Assembly: GCA_012932865.1 (NCBI GenBank)
Contig: SAXG01000001.1
Span: 2,903,693-2,967,692 of the forward strand
Source: Amylostereum areolatum
Lineage: Eukaryota > Basidiomycota > Agaricomycetes > Russulales > Stereaceae
Direction of reading: 5' to 3'
Length of the DNA stretch: 64,000 nt
This document shows positions 33,347 through 43,276 of this stretch, piece after piece. Numbering within the stretch: position 1 is the stretch's first letter; every line of letters begins with the position of its first letter. The translations under genes were made by a program, and so were the position numbers. The notes beneath the pieces are model-generated. The model did no database searches, was not told the origin of the DNA, and was given only the letters and a program-made list of their open reading frames with translations.

Positions 33347-33469
33347 CCCATTGTGCGCGGACGAGGTCCGTGAATTCTTTACATAACGTCAGCTCGGCAC
33401 TAAAACGAGATTTAAGAAGGTAAGAGATTTGACGATTCACGCACAACATAAAGCAGCATTGAAACTACT

Positions 33470-33489
33470 TATGGCGGTCGAGACGTTGC
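33470..33489 (+). repeat. Third, solitary terminus of the TATGGCGGTC family
   Basis: TATGGCGGTCGAGACGTTGC is identical to the first 20 bases of element 2, but the sequence that follows is unrelated. It lies 123 bp to the right of the end of element 2 and points away from it. No matching inverted partner was found to the right. Confidence 0.5.
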
Positions 33490-33662
33490 GCATTGGGGCC
33501 AAACTGCCTCGACCTGGTCGTTGGGAGTCAGAGGCGCGGGAGGAGAGACGTGGCGTTGCGCCTGAGAACTTTACCTCGTGCTTGGCCGTGCACCCGTACC
33601 GACCAGAGGAGTCTTTATTTATTGCTTTTTGCAAAGATCTTGGCGCGGCCCGGGTTTTCTCG

Positions 33663-34703
33663 CGCGAGCGAGAGCTCAAGTATATATACGAGTATTTTTA
33701 TATCTCGGGATCTAAGCAACGGGGACACAATGGGACAATTGGGGTGTGTTCAGGTCGTAAATACGAAGAGAATGGTGTAGATATATCACGGAAATACATG
33801 CAGGACAAGTACCAGAAATCACTCTCACTTTCTAGCCCCTTCCAACACTCTCATGAACTCCAATGGCCCGAGGCAACTGATGGACTGGAGATATATCTTC
33901 TGGGAAGTAAAGACGACGGATGAGGACAAGCATTGTAGGTGAAACTTGAAGGGGAACATTGGGGGACGCGGCACCACGAGGGTGTAGGTTCCTCATGTAG
34001 TATGTCGAGGTAGAGTAATGATAAGACCTAGAAAAAACAGGTTGGATGAGAAGGAAGCGAATTCAATTACGAAACGAAGTGATTTTAGACGAAGTTGAGA
34101 GGGAGGATGTGTGGAATGGAAAGAGTATGACATGCTCACCAAATGCCAGTGGATTGGATCCCTCAATCTCGTCCGTTGCTATCAGCCCATCACATATGTA
34201 CTCTACTCAACTTGTGTGTGGCGGGTACTATTCCTTGGTCTGGGATGATAGAGTGGGTAAACGGAGACGGCAGAGGTTTTGCGGCGGGGGCAGGGGGTGG
34301 TGGGAGTACGGAAGGTTCAATTGGCATCAGCCAAGTTCACGCGCTCACACAATTCACGCGGCGACACCCCGTTCCCGAGTCTGTTGTCTCGCTACACCCA
34401 TCCGCGGTGTCCGTACTCACAATGCATACTAGCAGCACACTCCAAACCTCTCCAAACGATAATATCTGGCTCCAATATTCAATCTAGGTCGTTAGAGGCC
34501 CGCCAGAGGCGGGGACAAAGTTGAAGAGCAACTAAAAGGCCAAATGATTTTTACAGCCCATTCTTGCATGGATTTCCGTGATATCTTTACACGGTTCTCT
34601 TCGTATTTACGACCTGAACACGCCCCGATTGTCCCCTTGCGTCCCCGCTGCTTAGATCCCGAGATATAAAATACTCGTATATATACTTGAGCTCTCGCTC
34701 GCG
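33663..34703. mobile_element. 1.04-kb element with 140-bp inverted repeats
   Basis: Bases 33663-33802 and the reverse complement of 34565-34703 align over their whole length with about a dozen differences. The ends read CGCGAGCGAGAGCTCAAG. Shared inner blocks include GTGTTCAGGTCGTAAATACG. The 760 bp between them contain no recognisable protein. Size and structure fit a non-autonomous TIR transposon; no convincing target duplication was seen, so an inverted duplication is the alternative. Confidence 0.6.
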
Positions 34704-37386
34704 GAGGACTTCGACACTGGAGCCCACGAGTTCCGAACCTGGTTCTGAACCCAAAGCAATAATTGACTACGTACGGTCGTATTCATGGACGACGTATTCG
34801 GTTGGATCCCACGGACACGTGATCTTGTCAGAATTCAACATCTTTTCCTTGCTTTTCCTTCTCATCCTCCGCCGCACGCTCTTCCACAGATTGTCCACAA
34901 TGGTACTTTTTCTCTACCGATCACCCACCGAGAATATCCAATAAATTCTGTCCAGGCGATCGGGGAACCAACGCGCACCAAACCAGCCCTATGTCGCAAA
35001 TTCCATTACCAATTTCCCTAAGACTAAAGCTAAAGTCTTCATCGTCCACATCCAATGATCCATGGCTCTGCGTCCCTCGTCAAGATCACACGTAGGTTCA
35101 TTTGTCATCCATTTTCTGATGAGCAAACGTCTCATTGTCAATGTAGGCCTGAACGACGGTATTCCACGACTCTCGGGCGACTGCAGTGATCAATTCACGC
35201 GCCGTCGTTCTCCTGTTGACGGACGCGCAGGTGGGGGTATTTGTCGTCACGACGTATGTCTGCTTGGCAGTGAGTCGCTCTTTCGCACCCCGTCATTATT
35301 CGTCCTAGCTCTCACCTTGTCTCTTCACAGGAGTCTCCTTCGCCCAGTCTTCCCCATCCACTCGCGCACCTTCGTGGTTCCTTCATCTTCCGTCGTATGT
35401 TTTCAATTCTCGATTACGGTGGCTTGCTGGCTGAGATACAGCACAGGTTTCTTGGAACATTTGACAAGATGCCACCGGTCTGAAACAAATCAACCGCCAT
35501 GCATAGACGTAATCGTTCCGACATGCCCGCCCCCGAACTGCCATCCTGGACATGGATGTGTTCTCACCCGAACGCGCATTCGTTTGAATACCCATCAGAA
35601 GACTATATACGAGCGGCAATTAGTTTCCATCTCTTAACCGCTGTCCCACGGGACATTCCCCGACGTTTCGCCAGCAGTATCAGTCGCCGTGTCAGCCTTG
35701 ACCAGCCTTTTTGGTGCCGGCGTCGGTTGCTGTGTTTATAGGTAAGAGGCATGATATTCCCGCGTGTCAGTCTGCTGACCCGCAACTAGTTCATATAATC
35801 TAAGTATTTAACAGGTGGAATATATCGTGTTTTTAAACAAAGAGAATTGAGCCTCAGTACGCTTGCCAACATCAAACCGTATGTCCTCGTCTAACGAGAA
35901 TCGTACGCTGACTTCGTTGGATTCCATGTTCGTCGCCGCGGGTACGGTACATATGCAGAACTACGCCCGTTTCGGCGTAAGGCGCGGCCTATCTAACCTC
36001 CTGGGAGTCGTCCATCTGGACAGAGTCGTTACATGGAATCGCCGTGCAGTATACAGCGCCAGCCACGCTCACGCACCATCAAGTGCCGAATTAGCCCACC
36101 GGCGGCAGCTCACAGGTTACAAGCAATTGCACTGGACGCAATGGTCTTGAGATGTAGGTGTGAGCGTGAGTTTTTCGAGCGAGCGAGGAGCACTTCACAT
36201 AGAGTTGTGGTTGAATGGGAGCGGCAATGTGGTTGACAGTGCGAGGGTGGTCGGGAGCGAGAGTGGTTGGAACATCTGGTCTGATCCTTTCGCTTTCCAC
36301 TCTTTCATCCTTCAGCAACATGTGCACTCCTCTCGTCATCGTCACTGATTTCGCCTGCGGGTGTCAGACCCGCTCGGCCTACACGGTACTTCTCTCTACG
36401 TTCACTACTCGAGTGGTTTTACTGACCACGCCTCCACGGGATTAGCAGTCTTGTACCAACAGCTCGTGTCGCGGAGCTCCTAATCATCCCCACCCAAAGG
36501 ATATGTGCGGAGGATTCTGCATCCAGATGTAAGTCTATTTTCAACATCCGCACCAAACCGTACTGAAAAATAACCTTCTGCAAGGAATGACAATCGGGAA
36601 TCAAAGGTCAAAAGCCCTGAGAAGTGCCCTCGGCACTCCTGAACATTGATCACACCCTCCCTCGACCGCCGCCATACCGCGTGTATCGCCCTTAGCTCTC
36701 ATCGAGGTCCTTTGGCCGATTACCGTTTCTTGCTAATGCTCCCGTCTTGAGCCGAGCTTAACACCCCCAGCTCATTACATATATCTCATCTGCGTATAAT
36801 CGTCCCCCTTCGCTACTCTCCGTCTATGACTTTTTCGTGGACGATCATCACCGCACAGATGACGTTTACTGTCACTGGACCTAATACTATAATTCTTCTT
36901 CTCAGATCGTAATTGTGCCCACTCACAACGACTACAAGCGGACAACGGAGGCTCAACCCTCCCAGCTTGACGTGAGTTCCAAGCTAGAATTTTACCTTCG
37001 AGTTAATCCTTATCTGATATTGCTATAGTCCGACGTCGACGCGCTACAAAGCAATCTGTCTACTCGCAGTCTGGCCGAAGGTGACGAACGACGAATGAGG
37101 TGGTATACTATAAATTCAGTACATATGAGTGAAATTTGTCTTGGCCGAGACCCTGTAGCTAACTCCACACAGACTCACAGCTGGAAGATATGCAACCAGG
37201 TGAATATCCGCATAACATATATGAACACAGCGAGACCAAACATACAATCATTCGGACACATACGAAGTAAGAGCAATAAAACACATAACGCGCCCCTCGA
37301 TTACCCCTGGCGGACACCCTCCTCAATCTGATTAGCAAAGTCGTCAAAGGATCCGCGCTTCGAAATCGGAAGGCGAGCGATGCCGG
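34704..37386. other. Gene-poor stretch
   Basis: No gene could be built. Short patches look coding, for example LLTDAQVGVFVVTTYVCLA at about 35215-35272 followed by a plausible GTGAGT...ACAG intron, and a frame starting 35881. They may be remnants. No repeats or RNA genes recognised. Confidence 0.35.
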
Positions 37387-38500
37387 CTATCGCGTTGGCA
37401 GGGATTCCTTTGAGGGATGGAGGACCCCTCTGTTCACCCGAAGAACGATGTTCCACTCGGTGCCATTGTTGACGATCTCGCCGTACACCATACGAAGGCC
37501 GAACCGTCTGTCGAAACGCGACGGCGGCCAGGCGCGGGTTCCAGGCATGGCCGTCTCAAGGCCAGAGTAGACTTTGGCGAAGGCGTGGTACTCGAATCCG
37601 AGGTAACGAATCCGAGGTAAGTAAGCACTTACTTTCCAGAACAGAACGCGAAACTCACGTCGTTCATATAGCCCCGCAAATCTTTCATGAAGGTCTTAGG
37701 AGCTGGCGGGGGCTCAGGCGTGGAGCGATGAAGGAGAGAATGTGGAGGATGAGCTCGACGGGGAGGACGCGTCGTGCGGTGGATGCTGGGCGTTAGTTGT
37801 TGTAAGTAGCAGGGGTCCGGCTGCGGATTGAAAGCGAGAGCAAGGCCGGTCTCGCGTGGCGTAAGAGCTCGAGCGCGTCGTTCGCCGTCTCGCGCACGTT
37901 CAAGAAGTTGCGCACGAGGGCGCGGCGGAAGGACGCGTTCTCGCGGCTGAAAAAATCGTGGTTTCGGATCCACCGTGCATGACTATCTTCCTCCTCCTCT
38001 TGCTCTTGTTCTCTCTCTTGCTTGGCGCTCTCTCGTGCCCCCTTTTGCACCTCCTCCCAGTTCCAATCCCAGAGATCCGAAGACGCGAACACCTCGCACG
38101 CCACCAGCCCCTTGTTCTCCCTCGCGACCGCCCGCATGATCGCCAGCCCGCCCTTCAGCCCGAGCTTGTTCACGCCGAGGGCGATCTCGCCCCTGGCGTC
38201 GGTGAGGTCGTTGTGTCCTGCGTTGAGACGGTGGGCGGGCGGGCCCGTGGAGAGGTCGGCGATGATGCGGTGAGCGCCTGAGTGGGGTGGGGGAGATGTG
38301 TGAGGTCGTCGTTGTTTATAAAACCCCAAAAAATACTTTTCTCGCCGGAGAGTCGGCTGGAGTACCAGTCTCGTATGTATTTGGAGGTTAGGGGGATCCT
38401 GGTCATCCTCACGGGGTCCGAGCTCGTTCGAGGCGATCGAGAGCACTGTCGATGGCTTTGAAGCGCGAGGTAGGCGGGCTTTTTTAATTCCAGGGCCGAT
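37387..38500 (-). CDS. Unrecognised spliced gene, possible F-box
   Basis: The minus-strand last exon (about 37578-37387, TAG 37389-37387) is strongly protein-like: YHAFAKVYSGLETAMPG, WPPSRFDRRFGLRMVYGE, IVNNGTEWNIVLRVNRG. A GTGAGT donor at about 37661 joins it to FMKDLRGYMND. Further upstream, about 38200-37850, is a charged exon with GLKGGLAIMRAVARENKG, SDLWDWNWEEVQ and a Glu/Gln-rich run. Between them a CTAAC branch-like site and CCCAG acceptor precede a frame reading LPVELILHILSFI, which resembles an F-box core, but a different frame is needed to reach the next exon. Either a frameshift or a missed intron is present. Function unknown. Confidence 0.45.
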
Positions 38501-39720
38501 GATAGCGTACTCCGAGGTCGTGAAAGTGAGTAGAGTGTTTGGTGTTTCAAATCTGCTCAAACTTGGAATCTGACTCTGGGAATGTTTGATCTTGTCCTGG
38601 CGCGCGCACACGTGACCTCATTACTTTTCTCCGCCAAGTTACGCGTACCAGTCACGTAGCGTGTGGTGCCCATTGTATTCTACGTGGGACGCGAATGGTA
38701 CGTTCAGTTCTGGACTTGAACCCATAAGCATGAATGGCATTGTCGTGTAAGTACTTCCGTCCACGCAATCTCTCGCTTTCCAAAAATACGATCCCTGCAG
38801 TTTGACAACTGCTGCAAAATTCCCCAAGATCCAATATAAACCCGAGCAACGCACATACCATATATACAGAGACAAAAACTCCCCTAACTCTGTGTCTACT
38901 CCTTCCCCTTCCCCTTCCGCTTCCCCTCGCTCTCCCACGGGCCTTCGAGGACCGCAAGCTGAAAGACGCACCAGGCCGCAGCGCCCCACGCTTTTCCACC
39001 TGTCTATCCGGAACGTCGGCTTTGATGGGTTGGCAGTCCCGCCCGTCATTCTTCCCGACGCATGGGGATGGCTGTGTGGACTTGGAAGTTTGAACAGCGG
39101 TCGGAGAATGGCGCAGGTCACCCCCGAAATGGGCGAACCTGAGTGACCGGGAGAGGGGCACGTGATGAGGCCCAGTGGAAACGGCACTTTTTCACCTCGA
39201 TTCCCGACGATTCAACTGCCAAAAACAGATATTTCTGTGAATTGAGAGTGATTGATGCGTCAAATTTGTGATGGGAGCGTGGGAGATTTGCTGAAGACCT
39301 CGTCGGGTTGCTGCCGAGCCGTGCATTTTGAGTCCTTCTGTCTTCGTTACGCTTGTTGTCTATTCTAGTCGATTGCTGTCCTTTCACACCACCTGGATGC
39401 GAAACACGCGTGAATCACCAAGTCCGCCATTATCAAGTAAGGCTGTTGTGCTCCTTTAAGCTCAGTAAGTTAGTACATGTTCTCCCCCAATTCTCCCTTC
39501 CGGTGCGCACCGTCTGCAAAGCATTGTTTGACAATTTGCATGAGCTAACCTTGGACTGGAGATCCAGCTTCAAACTCGCGCTCTTGCATTCACAGTAAAT
39601 ATATATGTAGTGGCTTTTGGTGTTCTGACTAGGGACAAATTGGACTTAGCAATAGCACATTGCGAGTGCGAGTTCGTCACGTGTTCGCTAAACTTTCTTC
39701 GCGTCGCCCTCTCTTCGCTC
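38501..39720. other. No gene seen
   Basis: Two overlapping minus-strand frames (39187-38639 and 39161-38652) are open but show no motif. A CCCCTTCC repeat lies near 38905-38925. Probably intergenic. Confidence 0.35.
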
Positions 39721-39721
39721 T

Positions 39722-40262
39722 CTCTCAACCAACCACCATCACCACTACCACTGTCCCCTCGTCGTCGGCGTCGTCCTCGTCGCCCCCCCCCCGGCGTTCT
39801 CGTTGCCCCCCTGTTGTCTTCGTCGCTTCCCCGTCGTCCTCGTCGTCCTTGGTCTTCCCTACTCCTGTTGTCCGCCAGTCCTGTCGCGCGCGCTGTCCGG
39901 TCTTTTGTCGCCCGTCGCTCTCGTCGCTCTCGTCACTCCCGTCTCCCTTGTCACTCTCATCGCCCGTCGCCCTCATTGCTCCCATCACCTGTCGCCTGTC
40001 GCTCCCGTCGCCTGTTGTCCGCCGCCCTCGTCACTCCCGTTGCCCGTCGCTCTCGTCACTCCCGTCTCCCGTCGTTTCCGTTGGCCCCGTCGCACGCCCC
40101 TCCCGCTGGCCCCGTCGCCCGCCGCCCTCGTCGCCCGCCACTCCCGCCGCCCGTCGCCTCATTATTCTCGTTGTCCTTGTCTCTCTTGCTACACCGGCCA
40201 CTCTCGTCTCCTGCTCGCTCCGCTCCAGCCGCCTTGTCCTTCTCGCCGCCCTTGCCGCTCCC
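39722..40262. repeat. C/T-rich simple-sequence block (TCGTC / CCCGTCGC units)
   Basis: About 540 bp built from degenerate CTCGTCACTCCCGTCGCC-type units, with strong strand asymmetry (C and T on the plus strand). All three plus-strand frames and two minus-strand frames stay open only because of this composition. Confidence 0.7.
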
Positions 40263-40621
40263 AGCATACTTACATGCACCATGCCATGGCTGCCCACAAG
40301 GCAAGGACTTTACGAGAACGAGATGTTCGTGCGTGCGGGGCAGGAGTGTTACTTACAATTGGTTAATTAGAGTCTTACTGTATTGACAGAATGTATTGTA
40401 GTCTTGTAGAGTACCTATACGAACCAATTATACATGTGCCTTTCTCATCCCCATGATTGATGTGAATTGTATAGAGTCAAAACCGTACATTGTTGGCGAT
40501 TCATGCGGATGGGAGGACCCACTGAAAAAGAGGCCAGACAATATATTTCCTGCGATTTACACAGAAGGAGACGGCTGCGAGACTGCTGGAAATATCTCTA
40601 AATCGCGGGCAATGCACTTTC

Positions 40622-41041
40622 TGTCACGGATCGCTCCATTTCTCTCTTCGTTTGCAGACCTCGTACACGTGACGCGTCACGGCATATGACTTTCCCTTGC
40701 ATCACATGCTTCAACGACGTCATTGCCCGGACTTCCGAGCGGGGTTCCGCATCCTTATCTATGACATCATTGCTCCGGACCCTCGTTCTCCGCCCCATGA
40801 CTCCTTTCTTATTGTTCCCCCCGCTCGCACCACTATCGCATCGCATCGCACCATCGTACCCACTTGTATATAAGGACAGTGTTTCTCTTCCCTTCTCCCT
40901 AGACTGTCCATCTCGTCATACGGTACTGTAGCGCACGTTGCACTACCCTAGACCCCGGCACTCTTGAATCTATTTTCTTCTCGCTCCTCCCATCGTCGCG
41001 ACTTGGGCGGTTCATCGGTCTCATAAACTGCGTTTCTGACA
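40622..41041 (+). repeat. Ty3-A 5' LTR (420 bp)
   Basis: TG...CA ends. A TATA box (GTATATAAGG) lies at about 40865-40875. Eleven base differences from the 3' LTR, all transitions and no indel. Confidence 0.92.
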
Positions 41042-41103
41042 CCTGGACAGTCTACCCCTACGCCTACCTCGCACCCCTCTCTCCATCTACCTCTGCCGTC
41101 TCT

Positions 41104-42250
41104 ATGACGTTAAAAACTCCCACCACGGACCTCCCGAACGCACCGGTCTTCCTCCCATTCAACGGAAAGCCGATCACCCCCCGCGACGACGCACCACTCC
41201 CCTACCCCTGGTCCGACGCCGTCACTGTCAACTGCCTCGTCCCCGTACAGAACCTCTGCAAGAAAGATCCCTGGACCGCGCACGGCCTCAACTTCCGCAT
41301 CTTCGAGTGGAGGTGGCACAAGGACCACGGTACTGTCGTCCTCACCCTATACGTCCGGATCACTACGTGCATCAACGTAGATCTCGAACACCTTGAATTC
41401 ACCCTCCACGCCCCCACCTACCACACATACCTCATCCAGGACGCCCCCAACCCGATCCTCCAAACCAGTTTCACCTCCGTCTCCCAGTTTAACCGCCGGA
41501 CCCCCGAATCCACCCCGCCACCAGTCCTCCGTCCCACCATCAAGGGTAAGACCCTTTGTCGCCGCCACCACGAACATAAGATCCGCCAGGCAGTAAAAGC
41601 CGGCTACCTCACCAAGAAACTCCTCGGCCGTCGCCCCATCGCGGCGGACTTCTTCTAGACCATCATCACGTCCTCCACAGCCCCTCGTCCCCCCACCCCA
41701 AACCTTCCCCCAGGCGTCTTTCGAGACTACTGTCCCGAAGAATACTATATCCTCACCTCGCAGCAGACTCGGGAATCCGTACGTTGGCTGCACGACGAAC
41801 CAAACCGACAACGTCGAGACTGGTACTTCGACGACCGCGACGAACAACCCTACGTCGAAGAATCGGATTTTGCCACCGCTGCGGACGTTCTACAGCGCTT
41901 CCTGAACCCCCCTCCGACCAACTCGCCCCCCACCCCATCGACGTACTGTAATCGAAGTCCCAGAAGGGATCAACCACAACGACACAACTGGGAAGTGGTA
42001 CGCCTATAGACGGAACACGAACGGAACCCAAGGACGATCAGTAGTTGAGTGGCAGCCCACTTCGTTCAGTCCCGTCCAAGATCACTGGTCGTGGCATCAT
42101 AACCAGCAATTCCTCACCCCCGCCGACTTCCTTGTCGCAAAACAAGTTGAGGACGAAGTTGAAGAAGCAGAAGAACCCCGACGAGAAACCCTACGCCGCC
42201 TTGATCAAGAACTCGCCCAATCCCTCACCGTCCCCCTCCCCTTCGACAAG
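41104..42250 (+). CDS. Ty3-A upstream ORF (ORF0) and open extension to gag
   Basis: The first ORF (41104-41658, 184 aa) starts 63 bp after the LTR. It contains KDPWTAHGLNFRIFEW and a beta-rich segment (VVLTLYVRITTCI). After TAG at 41656-41658 the same frame stays open for about 115 codons (PGVFRDYCPEEYYILTSQQ) to about 42009. From about 41950 the gag frame is open upstream of the gag ATG (EVPEGINHNDTTGKWYAY). A stop and one frame change therefore separate an N-terminal region from gag. Ty3-B has the same layout. Function unknown; it could be an N-terminal gag domain or a separate ORF. Confidence 0.6.
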
Positions 42251-43276
42251 ATGTCCGACGCCGAATCCAAACCTGCCATCTCCAAGCGGGAGATCGGCCC
42301 CAAGCCAAAGCCATTCAAAGGCGATAGACGCGACACCCTCCGGTTCTCCCTCGAGCTCCGCATGTTCCTGCGCGTTAACAAGGATGTTTATGCCACAGAT
42401 GACGCCAAGATGATGCTCCTCCTCAGCCTGATGGAGGACGACACGGCGAAAGCCTGGGCCACGCATCGCCGCATGGAACTCTTCGCTGATGAAGACGAGA
42501 AGGAAGACGCCGAAACCCTCGACCCCACGCCCCCAACACTCCACTATAACTCCTACAAAGAGCTCTTCGAGAGGTTTGGCAAAGACTTCGTACCCGTCGA
42601 TCCGAAGATAGAGGCTCAGCGTAAGATCAACGAGCTCGCAATGACCACCCGGGACGTCACTGACTTTATCACCGAGTTTGAGATGCTGGCAACCATGTCA
42701 GCGTACGACGACGAGGCGCTAATCCACTTTTTCAAGAAGGGACTTCAGCGTGACCTCGGCAAGCAGGTGGCCCGGTCGTACCCGTTCCCCACCAAGCTCG
42801 CGGAGTGGAAGGAGCGCGCCCGCCGCATCAACCACCAGTGGCTCGAAGAGAACCCGGAGAGGAAGAGCAGTCAGTCCAAGGGGGCTGTCGCGCTCACCTC
42901 GAACGGTTCGACCAACGACTCCTCGTCGCGCCGAGTCGGCGCCTTCACCAACACCTCGACCCGCCCTGCAAAGCTGACGGACGACGAGCGCGCAAAGATG
43001 ATGCGCGAAGGCAAGTGCTTCATGTGTCGACAAGCCGGTCACGTCTCTCGCGACTGCCCCAACCGCGACTCGAGCGCGCGACGGGTGGGTGCAGTAGAGA
43101 CTGGGTCCAAGGCCCCTCCCCTGCCGACGAACACGTCTCCATCCACCGCAAAAGCGACCCCCGACCCGTCCAAAACCATCACAGCAATCATCCGCCAGCT
43201 GAAGGATCTGGACGTGGAAGGTAAGGAACAAGCAGTGGCACTGTTGAAGGATATCCTGGAGTCGCAGGATTTTTGA
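42251..43276 (+). CDS. gag: Ty3-A Gag
   Basis: 341 aa. The capsid-like helical region (FKGDRRDTLRFSLELRMFL ... ELFERFGKDFVP) is of the Ty3 Gag type. One CCHC zinc knuckle (CFMCRQAGHVSRDC; Cys256, Cys259, His264, Cys269) would bind RNA during packaging. Gag ends overlapping the start of the protease frame by 4 bases (43273-43276), a -1-type or reinitiation arrangement. Confidence 0.9.
   Translation: MSDAESKPAISKREIGPKPKPFKGDRRDTLRFSLELRMFLRVNKDVYATDDAKMMLLLSLMEDDTAKAWATHRRMELFADEDEKEDAETLDPTPPTLHYNSYKELFERFGKDFVPVDPKIEAQRKINELAMTTRDVTDFITEFEMLATMSAYDDEALIHFFKKGLQRDLGKQVARSYPFPTKLAEWKERARRINHQWLEENPERKSSQSKGAVALTSNGSTNDSSSRRVGAFTNTSTRPAKLTDDERAKMMREGKCFMCRQAGHVSRDCPNRDSSARRVGAVETGSKAPPLPTNTSPSTAKATPDPSKTITAIIRQLKDLDVEGKEQAVALLKDILESQDF

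Noticed and set aside
32043..33449. 468-codon open frame on the minus strand
   Set aside because: It runs through the right inverted repeat of element 2 and the degenerate cyclin copies. Its translation is Pro/Arg/Ser-rich and frame changes relative to the cyclin motif occur inside it; it is open by base composition.
36660..36680. CTCGACCGCCGCCATA as right partner of the 33470 terminus
   Set aside because: Carries an extra GCC, has no further similarity inward and no matching flanks.
37575..37620. Tandem CGAATCCGAGGTAA pair as a tRNA-like or regulatory motif
   Set aside because: No cloverleaf can be formed; it lies in the intron next to a splice acceptor of the minus-strand gene and is just a 14-bp duplication.
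39610..40386. Three overlapping long plus-strand frames (up to 258 codons)
   Set aside because: All fall in a C/T-rich simple-sequence block; three frames cannot all be coding and none has non-repetitive protein character.
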